Source: Microcaldota archaeon (GTDB lineage: Archaea > Micrarchaeota > Micrarchaeia > Micrarchaeales > Micrarchaeaceae). Taken from it: a DNA stretch of 6,815 nt. Of the stretch, positions 1 to 5,045 are shown one piece after another. Under the pieces are notes generated by a model. It was not told the DNA's origin. It saw nothing but the letters and a program-made list of their open reading frames with translations, and searched no databases. The translations under genes were made by a program, and so were the position numbers. The stretch is from the NCBI GenBank assembly GCA_021819045.1, contig JAKASM010000018.1:1-6815 (forward strand), in the 5' to 3' direction. Position 1 is the first letter of the stretch, and each line of letters opens with the position of its first letter.

Positions 1-43
1 ATAATGAGGCTGTCCTTTGCGCTGCGTAGTCATCGTAAGGCAT
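1..43 (-). CDS. 5' end of an unidentified protein gene (partial, runs off left edge)
   Basis: An ATG at 43..41 opens a minus-strand frame with no stop through the window edge, giving 14 residues, MPYDDYAAQRTASL. Too little is visible to assign a family. Three observations support a real gene. A TATA-like box is centred about 27 bp upstream of the ATG, the archaeal spacing for a leaderless transcript. The codons are mixed and GC-balanced, like the other genes here, unlike the AT-rich stretch just upstream. The same strand carries the preceding operon and tRNA. No Shine-Dalgarno motif lies before the ATG, which fits leaderless initiation. The frame is short enough to be open by chance, so confidence is moderate. 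Confidence 0.5.
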   Translation of the reverse strand, partial: MPYDDYAAQRTASL

Positions 44-102
44 AGTAAATCTATTTTAGTATAAGTATTTAATACTTTGTGTGGGAGAATCAAACTATGC
101 TT
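38..102. repeat. Nested inverted repeat centred on position 70
   Basis: The inner part is a perfect 7-bp palindrome, AAGTATT-T-AATACTT, at 63-69 and 71-77. The outer arms GCATAGT (40-46) and ACTATGC (94-100) are perfect inverted copies. They extend to 38/102 with one G-T pair and one A-T pair. Both sets of arms share the same centre, base 70. Weak, mostly G-T pairing joins 54-58 to 82-86. The right-hand half is immediately downstream of tRNA-Val, and the left outer arm covers the ATG of the left-edge gene. It could be a protein-binding operator over a promoter or, if transcribed from upstream, an RNA stem. Confidence 0.6.
60..76 (-). promoter_or_regulatory. TATA-box promoter of the left-edge gene (leaderless)
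   Basis: On the minus strand this stretch reads AGTATTAAATACTTAT, an AT-rich box centred near 69. Archaeal transcription starts about 25-28 bp downstream of the TATA centre, which falls on or within a few bases of the ATG at 43. The purine-rich ACAAAG just upstream is a possible BRE. The box is also the core of a perfect palindrome (63-77), so the match to a TATA box and the symmetry cannot be separated by eye. Confidence 0.5.
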
Positions 103-107
103 CCTCG

Positions 108-118
108 TAAACTGAAAA
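108..118 (-). terminator. Possible U-rich end of the tRNA/operon transcript
   Basis: Directly after the tRNA discriminator base the minus strand reads TTTTCAGTTT. Archaeal RNA polymerase can terminate at short U-runs without a hairpin, so this could be the 3' end of the tRNA precursor and of the operon. The run is only four T followed by three T, so it is a weak candidate. Confidence 0.25.
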
Positions 119-190
119 TGGGCCCGCGGAGAGTCGAACTCCGTATCTTCACGTTGTCAACGTGACGTCTTACCGATCGACTACGGGCCC
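119..190 (-). tRNA. tRNA-Val: tRNA-Val (anticodon GAC)
   Basis: The reverse complement folds into a complete 72-nt cloverleaf. The acceptor stem pairs GGGCCCG with CGGGCCC (7 bp). It is followed by T8 and A9, and a D-arm with stem GTC/GAC and loop GG. The anticodon stem is TCACG/CGTGA with loop TTGACAA (anticodon GAC at 158..156). A 5-nt variable loop and the T-arm CGGAG-TTCGACT-CTCCG complete it. The discriminator base is A73. No CCA is encoded (TTT follows), so CCA must be added after 3' cleavage by tRNase Z. No intron is present. The anticodon decodes GUC and GUU valine codons. The gene begins 7 nt after the tRNase Z stop codon on the same strand, so it is probably cut out of the operon mRNA by RNase P and tRNase Z. 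Confidence 0.97.
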
Positions 191-197
191 TTTGGCT

Positions 198-1103
198 CTA
201 GAGTGTTACTACCATCCCATCATATGCTACTTCCGTATTCTTAAATATCTTTCTCGCTTCTGCAAGCAGCAGTGATGGGGACTTGTATCTTGCGCTCATG
301 TGGAATATTATAAGCCTTTTTGCATTTCCTTTCTTAGCCACAAGTGCAGCTTCTGCTGCAGTAGAGTGCATCCTCTGTAGCGCAAATTTTTGCAATTCTT
401 CAGCATACGTAGCTTCGTGTATCAAGAGATCGGCCCCTTTTGAGATTCGGTATGTTGAAGCGGCAGGCCTTGTATCTGCAGCATAAACTACTCTTCTTCC
501 TTTAGACTCCTTAGCCACGCTGCCCAAACTTATTACCTTGCCGCCTAACTTTATTTTACCTTCTCTTTCCAGCTTTGAATACATGCTGCCTTTTATGCCC
601 AGCTTTCTGCATTTTTCTGAATCAAAATGAACCGCGTCGTTTTCCTTAAAACAGTAGCCGCACGTGGGCACAGAATGCCTGAGCCTGAATGCAATTACCG
701 AAAATCCCCTTCCTTTCATCACTACTCCGGGCTTAACGCCTTTTATTACTATTTTGTATCCTATTATAGCTTTGTCGAAAGTTATAAGTGGGACCAACTT
801 TCTCTCCTCGCCGCGCGGCACATATATTGTGAGGGGCTCCACCCTTTTATTCAATGCTAATGTGCGTATAAGGCCTGCCACTCCGATTGCATGATCGCCG
901 TGAATGTGAGTTATGAATACTGCCTTTACTTTCTGGGGGCTTATCGAGCTCTGCATCAGCTGCCTCTGCGTACCTTCTCCACAGTCAAATAGGTATATGC
1001 TGCCTTCGTACTCAACTGCGACGCTAGGCAGGTTCCTGTCTTTCGTCGGGGTTGACCCCGATGTGCCCAGGAATATTACTTTTATCGGAATCGGCAATAT
1101 CAC
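198..1103 (-). CDS. rnz: Ribonuclease Z (tRNase Z, short form)
   Basis: This is a zinc-dependent endonuclease of the metallo-beta-lactamase fold that cuts pre-tRNA 3' trailers after the discriminator base, before CCA addition. At 301 residues it has the normal length of the short form. Visible motifs in order are: the PxKxRN loop (P19-TKDR-N24); the HxHxDH zinc motif (H66, H68, D70, H71); H143; D210 in AADTRP; the HEAT motif (229-232); H246 in the HST loop; and H268 in FHMSARY. All expected zinc ligands and catalytic residues are present, so it should be active. The start is unclear: GTG at 1103 overlaps the upstream TGA by 4 bp, but TTG at 1097 sits 5 nt behind a strong GAGGTG and would shorten the protein by two residues. 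tRNA-Val follows 7 nt after its TAG. Confidence 0.95.
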   Translation of the reverse strand: MILPIPIKVIFLGTSGSTPTKDRNLPSVAVEYEGSIYLFDCGEGTQRQLMQSSISPQKVKAVFITHIHGDHAIGVAGLIRTLALNKRVEPLTIYVPRGEERKLVPLITFDKAIIGYKIVIKGVKPGVVMKGRGFSVIAFRLRHSVPTCGYCFKENDAVHFDSEKCRKLGIKGSMYSKLEREGKIKLGGKVISLGSVAKESKGRRVVYAADTRPAASTYRISKGADLLIHEATYAEELQKFALQRMHSTAAEAALVAKKGNAKRLIIFHMSARYKSPSLLLAEARKIFKNTEVAYDGMVVTL

Positions 1104-2191
1104 ACCTCTATAGTCACGGTCTTGTTTTTGAGGTCAAGTTCTATTATCCTTATATGATCGAAAGTTTTCTGGAGGTCCTCTTTTGTGATTCTTCTTTCTT
1201 TTTGCAGCTTCTCTATCATCCTGTTGATTTCTTTCATGTTACTGAATATTGCCTCTCCTGCCATTTTATTGCTTTCTATCATTGCATCCGACTCCTGAAC
1301 TAGCTTTTTCTGCTTCTCTATGCTGGCAAGCAGATCGTTTAGCTCTTTATTTTCTTTTGGGGTGCTTTTGGTTACCTCATTTGAATAAAAATCTCTTATT
1401 GTCTCCATTATGCCAGGCAATCTGGTCTGCACAAGATTTTCGTATTTCTTGATTACGCATGCAGAATAGTCCACAAGTTTCCCGTCCCTTGAATAAATGA
1501 AATAATCCTTTCCTGCATTGGATATTATGTCTGAAATTACACCTATCAGCCTGTCTAGAGCAGGTGGGGGGATGCTGGCTGCAGCACTTTTGGGATCAAT
1601 ATTGCACCTCGCCAAAGCCTCTTCCAAATACAACGGACCGATATTCACAGCTTTGCTAAGCACTGATATTATGCTGCCACCAAGCGCAGCCCTCTGCTTT
1701 ATGGAAGAAATGGATTCGTAAGGTAGAAAATCGTTCTTGGGCATAGAGTATGCTTTACCATTTCTTATGTCTCTGTCCTTGAAGCTTTCCTGCCTATATG
1801 CGAGGCTTATCTTCATGTTTTCATCTAGTAGTATCAGGTTGCCCTTGCCAAGCATCTCGAGCGCCAGCGACATCCTGGCCTCGCCTTTGGACAGTTTGAA
1901 CAGTATTATCCTGTCGTTTGCAGCCTGCTCTATTTTAGAGATGAGAAATCCGTTCACCCTTTTCCTCATAGCCATTGCAAAATTTGTGGCTGACTCCTGA
2001 ACCGGAATCTCTTTTGCCTCCCATATCCCTCTTTTGAATGCGCAGATTAGCTCAGCCCTGTCCCCACTCCTGCTTATCCTTATCCTGAATGCCCCTTCCC
2101 CTATTTCGTAGAATTTGTCTATGTAGAAATTTTCGAACCTCTTAAGCTCCTTTGCAAGAAGGGAAAGCTCGAGAGCATATATCTCTCTCAT
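1100..2191 (-). CDS. rqcH: Short NFACT-N protein (archaeal Rqc2/RqcH/NEMF homologue lacking NFACT-R)
   Basis: The NFACT family binds 60S/50S-peptidyl-tRNA complexes in ribosome-associated quality control and can recruit tRNA to extend stalled chains. Residues 1-160 match the NFACT-N domain: the start YALELSLLAKELK resembles the ALDL..LA.EL of eukaryotic Rqc2, followed by the conserved DR (93-94), GKGNLILLD (115-123) and RDIRNGKAYSMP (139-151). A helix-hairpin region with GPLYLEEALARCNID follows (185-199), then a charged coiled coil (about 278-345). The protein ends at residue 363 in DLKNKTVTIEV, where full-length relatives (usually 550 or more residues) continue into the NFACT-R (DUF814) domain. 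The next gene overlaps by 4 bp, so no hidden remainder exists here. The Asp of the Rqc2 ALD motif is Glu8. ATG at 2191 follows a 16-nt gap with no clear SD. Confidence 0.87.
   Translation of the reverse strand: MREIYALELSLLAKELKRFENFYIDKFYEIGEGAFRIRISRSGDRAELICAFKRGIWEAKEIPVQESATNFAMAMRKRVNGFLISKIEQAANDRIILFKLSKGEARMSLALEMLGKGNLILLDENMKISLAYRQESFKDRDIRNGKAYSMPKNDFLPYESISSIKQRAALGGSIISVLSKAVNIGPLYLEEALARCNIDPKSAAASIPPPALDRLIGVISDIISNAGKDYFIYSRDGKLVDYSACVIKKYENLVQTRLPGIMETIRDFYSNEVTKSTPKENKELNDLLASIEKQKKLVQESDAMIESNKMAGEAIFSNMKEINRMIEKLQKERRITKEDLQKTFDHIRIIELDLKNKTVTIEV
1103..1109 (-). promoter_or_regulatory. Shine-Dalgarno site for rnz, overlapping the upstream stop codon
   Basis: The minus strand reads AGAGGTG, a good match to the archaeal anti-SD complement GGAGGTGA. 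It directly abuts or overlaps the GTG at 1103, which is too close to serve that codon. It lies 5 nt ahead of TTG at 1097. The spacing therefore favours TTG as the real rnz start. The upstream gene's TGA (1102..1100) lies directly behind the motif, suggesting translational coupling. Confidence 0.55.
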
Positions 2192-2207
2192 CTTATCAGT
2201 GCTGATG

Positions 2208-3005
2208 CTATTGCTTTCTAAGCTTTTTAAGCCCCTCCTCCCTTGCGACCTTAGAGAATGCTGCAGCCTTCCTCCTTGGGCTGCCGTCCTTGCCGTCCTG
2301 GAAGGCCGTGCCTATCTGTATAATGTCTGCACCGCTTGAGAACACCCTCCTAGCTTCAGCCGCGGTTGTTATGCCGCCGCCAACAATATACGGCACTGTT
2401 ATGACCCGCTTAACCCTACTTATCATCTCTGACGGAATGGCACCACATCCCTGCGCCCTGGGGTTTGACCCTGTGTCTGTGAGTATAAACCTCTGCCCCA
2501 TATGCTCTCCTGTAAGCGCAAGCATTGCCGCTATATTCGGCTTTTCCCTGGGTATGAGGTTTGCGTCGCCTACCCACCCGGCAGTCCCTCCAGGATGCAC
2601 AAGTATATAGCCAACAGGCAGCGTCTCTATGTTTGCTTCTTTTATCAGGGGTATGGCAAGCATCTGTGCCTGGGTATGCCAGTATGGATTGCGTGAGTTT
2701 AGCAGGGATGTGAAGTATACAGCATCCGCATGCTTGGTCATTGTGCTTGTATTACCGGGAAAAAGGACAAGGGGGACATCTATCGCCTCTTTTATGCCTA
2801 CAGCAACGCTGTCGAGGAGGTTGCCGGCTGCGCCTACGCTGCCGCCCAGTAGTATTATGTCTGCACCTCCCTCAGCTGCCTCTTTAGCGGTTTTTACCGC
2901 TTCGTCTGGGCTTTTATAATCCACAGGGTCTATGAGGCTGAAAAGCATAGCCCCTTTTGACCCCAGCACCTCATTTATATACAGATCAACTTTGCCTGGC
3001 TTCAT
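2208..3005 (-). CDS. Geranylgeranylglyceryl phosphate synthase (GGGP synthase, PcrB-like)
   Basis: This prenyltransferase joins sn-glycerol 1-phosphate to geranylgeranyl diphosphate, making the first ether bond of archaeal membrane lipids. At 265 residues it has normal length for this TIM-barrel family. Diagnostic segments are: LIDPVDYK (24-31), with the Asp expected to bind metal/diphosphate; LGGSVG (53-58); PGNTSTMTKHADAVYFTSLLNSR, starting at 83; NPYW (106-109); PVGYILVHPGGTAGWVGDA, starting at 130; IPREKP (151-156); and VGGGI (207-211), a phosphate-binding loop. The canonical YLEAGSGA loop is altered to ILTDTGSNP followed by about five extra residues before GAIPSEM. ATG at 3005 follows the epimerase stop by 4 nt and a GGATGATGAT purine-rich site. 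NFACT follows 16 nt downstream. Family assignment is secure; the loop change could affect glycerol phosphate binding. Confidence 0.93.
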   Translation of the reverse strand: MKPGKVDLYINEVLGSKGAMLFSLIDPVDYKSPDEAVKTAKEAAEGGADIILLGGSVGAAGNLLDSVAVGIKEAIDVPLVLFPGNTSTMTKHADAVYFTSLLNSRNPYWHTQAQMLAIPLIKEANIETLPVGYILVHPGGTAGWVGDANLIPREKPNIAAMLALTGEHMGQRFILTDTGSNPRAQGCGAIPSEMISRVKRVITVPYIVGGGITTAAEARRVFSSGADIIQIGTAFQDGKDGSPRRKAAAFSKVAREEGLKKLRKQ

Positions 3006-3016
3006 ATCATCATCCT
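3006..3016 (-). promoter_or_regulatory. Ribosome binding site of the GGGP synthase gene
   Basis: The minus strand reads AGGATGATGAT directly before ATG at 3005. It is an imperfect match to GGAGGTGAT, and it contains the epimerase stop TGA (3012..3010). It supports ATG 3005 as the start and coupling to the upstream gene. Confidence 0.45.
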
Positions 3017-4065
3017 GATTTATTTTTTAAAGTTTTAGCCTTAGCCTCTTTGCTTATGAAATGCTGTATCATTAACAGGCCTTCTGTTTCTACATCCCTT
3101 GAGGGAGTAAAACCGAGCTCATCTCTTAACTTTGATATGTCGATTATCCTGTCGCTGGCCAGGAATTCATATTCATCGTAAGTTATGTTGGCAGTTTTAG
3201 AAAGTAGCCTTGCGACAGCTGGAGGTACACTTTTATTTGGCGGGTTTACGCCCAAGGCCTTTGAAGTAAAAAGAAACAGCTCTTTCGGTGTGTGCGGCTG
3301 CCCATCCGTCAGGTTATATATTTTGTTATTTGATATGCCTGGTTTTCTGGCTGCAAGCAGAATCGCATCAGCGGCATCATCTACATGGAGTAGCGTAAGG
3401 TGGTTGTCGCCCCTGCCTATGTATCTCATTTTTCCCTCCTTAATCAGCTTGAACGCCTTGAAAAAGTATGGCTCTTCATAACCTGGGCCATATAAAGTCC
3501 CCATCCTGAATATTGTATATTTTAGATTCTGATGGCTCTCCGAAAAAGATTCAATGAGGTGTTCTGCCATGGTCTTGCTCTCGGAGTAATGGCTGGCTGG
3601 TTTAGGCTGCGCATTTTCATTTATTAGCTCGCCCTTCCTCCTATAGCCGTACACTGTAACACTGCTTGCATATATGAAATGCATCCTCCTCTCTGGAGTA
3701 TTGGATTCTATTACTGCCTGCAGAAGGTTCTCTGTGCCTATGACGTTTATCTCTATGAGCTGGTCATAGGTAAACTTTGAGTTGTATGACGCGCCGCCAA
3801 TATGGAATATCCTGTCAACTCCTTTTGCTGCCGCCCTAAGGTTTTCTCCGTCTTCTTTCCTCTTTAGCGTTATGTCTGCAACATATGGCACGGAGCCCGG
3901 TGGAAGCTTCTTCCATTCTGGAAGCTTTGAAGGGTCGTCCTTGAGCACAACCCTTACTTCATTGCCCTCCGCAATTAGCCTTCTTATGACAGCATTGCCA
4001 AGGCCCGTAGTCCCTCCGGTAACAAGGCTTATGGTCCTACCGGTTTTATCAGAGGGCATGTTCAC
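3010..4065 (-). CDS. NAD-dependent epimerase/dehydratase, extended SDR family
   Basis: This is a Rossmann-fold oxidoreductase of the extended short-chain dehydrogenase family, which acts on nucleotide sugars, sterol-like alcohols or related substrates. It shows the nucleotide-binding VTGGTTGLG (15-23), an ADIT acidic residue (D64), FHIGGAS (87-93), YASSVTVYG (132-140) carrying the catalytic Ser, the catalytic Y160xxxK164, the RMGTLYGPG segment (187-195) and the LLHVDDAADAI segment (225-235). All catalytic residues are present, so it should be active. The substrate cannot be read from sequence; the second half resembles 3-beta-HSD/isomerase-like and sugar epimerase members about equally. It is followed 4 nt later by GGGP synthase, so a step in lipid or head-group synthesis is possible but is inference. 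GTG at 4065 overlaps the previous stop by 4 bp; ATG at 4059 has the better SD spacing and is the likelier start (349 residues). Confidence 0.9.
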   Translation of the reverse strand: MNMPSDKTGRTISLVTGGTTGLGNAVIRRLIAEGNEVRVVLKDDPSKLPEWKKLPPGSVPYVADITLKRKEDGENLRAAAKGVDRIFHIGGASYNSKFTYDQLIEINVIGTENLLQAVIESNTPERRMHFIYASSVTVYGYRRKGELINENAQPKPASHYSESKTMAEHLIESFSESHQNLKYTIFRMGTLYGPGYEEPYFFKAFKLIKEGKMRYIGRGDNHLTLLHVDDAADAILLAARKPGISNNKIYNLTDGQPHTPKELFLFTSKALGVNPPNKSVPPAVARLLSKTANITYDEYEFLASDRIIDISKLRDELGFTPSRDVETEGLLMIQHFISKEAKAKTLKNKSG

Positions 4066-4069
4066 ACCC
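4062..4069 (-). promoter_or_regulatory. Shine-Dalgarno site of the epimerase gene, containing the upstream stop
   Basis: The minus strand reads GGGTGTGA. Its GGGTG part lies 5 nt before ATG 4059 and runs into the alternative GTG 4065, so it favours the ATG. The last three bases are the stop codon of the PRODH-like gene. The arrangement closely copies that at the NFACT/rnz junction. Confidence 0.45.
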
Positions 4070-4943
4070 GATTTTCACCATCAAGCACCGCTATGGCTAT
4101 CTTTCGCAGCCTGTTGCCTGCCAAACCATAAATTGCGTATGGTATCCAATCCTGTCCATACGGCACATATATGTCTACGTTCATCTTCATCTTAATAAGC
4201 CTGCTCATCTTCTTTAAGCTATAGCCAAAGGGCATGCCAAATATTAAATCCCTTTGGTTCTTCTTGGCGATTGATGCTATCTTCGATATGAGCTTGTCAT
4301 TTGATTCCTGTATGCATATCCCTGCTCTCGCCTTGGAAAGTTCCTTTATCGATGCCGCATATGCATCTGCATACTCCTTCATGTCCTTCTTCCCTGGGTT
4401 GTCCTCTCCGAAGAGATAGGGATGCCTGGTAACGCGTATATGGGCTCCTTTTTTTATTACAGCACTTAACTTCTTGATATAAGCTGCATTGTTTATGGAT
4501 ACCTCTATGCCTAGAGTATCTGAATTTATAGAATTCCTCGTATACACGTCTATGAGCTGGTCCGGCCTTACGTCTCTGCCAGCCTCTATCCAGACTCTTA
4601 CAGAGTTACGCTCTGCAACCTGCAACATATCAGAGAGGCAGCGTTCTGCGCATTCCCTGCTTACGGTGAAGCCGAGCTGGGACAGTCTTGCAGATACCGA
4701 GCATTTCATGTGCAGCCTGGAAAGCTGCTTTATCATGTGCACATACGCATTTGAATTGTACTTGGCTTTAACCGTATCCGGGACCGTTTCGTTGAGGAAT
4801 GTAAGCGTTGCGCTTGCGCCGATTTCGTTAAGCTTCCTTACTTCATCCAGCGCGGATTTGAGGGTTGACCCTGCTATGTGCTTCCTTATAACCCTGTACA
4901 CCAAACCCTTTATGAGCCTATGCTCTTCTCTCAATATAATCAC
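4062..4943 (-). CDS. Proline dehydrogenase-fold protein with substituted active-site residues
   Basis: The 293 residues follow the PRODH/PutA catalytic-domain pattern from end to end: AGSTLKSALDEVRKLNEIG (24-42), SARLSQLG (84-91) for SVKLTQLG, VWIEAG (117-122), RVTRHPY (170-176) for RLVKGAY, FGMPFG (235-240) for FQMLYG, YVPYGQDW (259-266), and YAIYGLAGN (269-277) for YxxRRLAE. Active PRODH enzymes oxidise proline to pyrroline-5-carboxylate with FAD. Here the paired arginines that hold the proline carboxylate are Tyr272-Gly273, the following Glu is Gly276, the active-site Lys of KGAY is Arg173, and the Tyr of MLYG is Phe239. The fold and perhaps flavin binding look kept, but ordinary proline oxidation is unlikely. 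It heads the operon. GTG at 4943 has no SD but lies 28 bp from a TATA centre, fitting a leaderless start. Confidence 0.8.
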   Translation of the reverse strand: MIILREEHRLIKGLVYRVIRKHIAGSTLKSALDEVRKLNEIGASATLTFLNETVPDTVKAKYNSNAYVHMIKQLSRLHMKCSVSARLSQLGFTVSRECAERCLSDMLQVAERNSVRVWIEAGRDVRPDQLIDVYTRNSINSDTLGIEVSINNAAYIKKLSAVIKKGAHIRVTRHPYLFGEDNPGKKDMKEYADAYAASIKELSKARAGICIQESNDKLISKIASIAKKNQRDLIFGMPFGYSLKKMSRLIKMKMNVDIYVPYGQDWIPYAIYGLAGNRLRKIAIAVLDGENRV

Positions 4944-4965
4944 TGAAGGGACTTTACCGAATTAA

Positions 4966-4976
4966 CCTATTTAAAG
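4966..4976 (-). promoter_or_regulatory. TATA-box promoter of the six-gene operon
   Basis: The minus strand reads CTTTAAATAGG, containing TTTAAATA (4975..4968), an excellent archaeal TATA box. Its centre (about 4971) is 28 bp from the GTG at 4943, so the transcript should begin at or within 3 nt of the start codon and be leaderless. No equally good box was noticed at the later junctions of the block, which are all 16 nt or shorter. Confidence 0.7.
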
Positions 4977-4996
4977 ATATTTATTAGCAGATTATG

Positions 4997-5016
4997 TGAA
5001 GATGTATGAAGATGTA
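4997..5016. repeat. Perfect 10-bp tandem repeat in the divergent promoter region
   Basis: TGAAGATGTA occurs twice head to tail (4997-5006 and 5007-5016) with no mismatch. It lies between the leftward TATA box (4968-4975) and the candidate rightward TATA box (5025-5030). The period is near one helical turn, so two protein monomers could bind the same face. It may equally be a replication-slippage duplication. Confidence 0.8.
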
Positions 5017-5021
5017 AGGTC

Positions 5022-5030
5022 TACTTATAC
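5022..5030 (+). promoter_or_regulatory. Candidate TATA box for the small plus-strand gene
   Basis: TACTTATAC is centred near 5027, predicting a start near 5053. This is downstream of ATG 5046 but would give a leader of about 50 nt to ATG 5106. An alternative box, TATTTATTA at 4978-4986, predicts a start near 5009 and would serve ATG 5046. The two cannot be separated from sequence alone. Confidence 0.35.
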
Positions 5031-5045
5031 CTTGCCCTTGAAAGT

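Noticed and set aside
218..228. CATATG as a private TATA box for tRNA-Val
   Set aside because: The distance to the tRNA is about right, but the box is weak and lies inside conserved rnz codons, so it is not evidence by itself.
2195..2206. ATCAG-TG-CTGAT inverted repeat between GGGP synthase and NFACT
   Set aside because: Five base pairs around two bases is too small for a stable hairpin and has no U-run behind it. It is probably chance, not a terminator.
2290..2610. 106-codon plus-strand frame inside GGGP synthase
   Set aside because: It is a shadow of a strongly conserved gene; its composition (Ala, Pro, Met, Cys) reflects reverse-complemented codons.
3782..4195. 137-codon plus-strand frame across the epimerase/PRODH-like junction
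   Set aside because: It spans two well-supported minus-strand genes and has no motif of its own. It is an open shadow frame.
4489..4965. 158-codon plus-strand frame antisense to the PRODH-like gene
   Set aside because: The opposite frame matches a known family throughout. This frame has no recognisable motif, would start inside that gene and covers its promoter.
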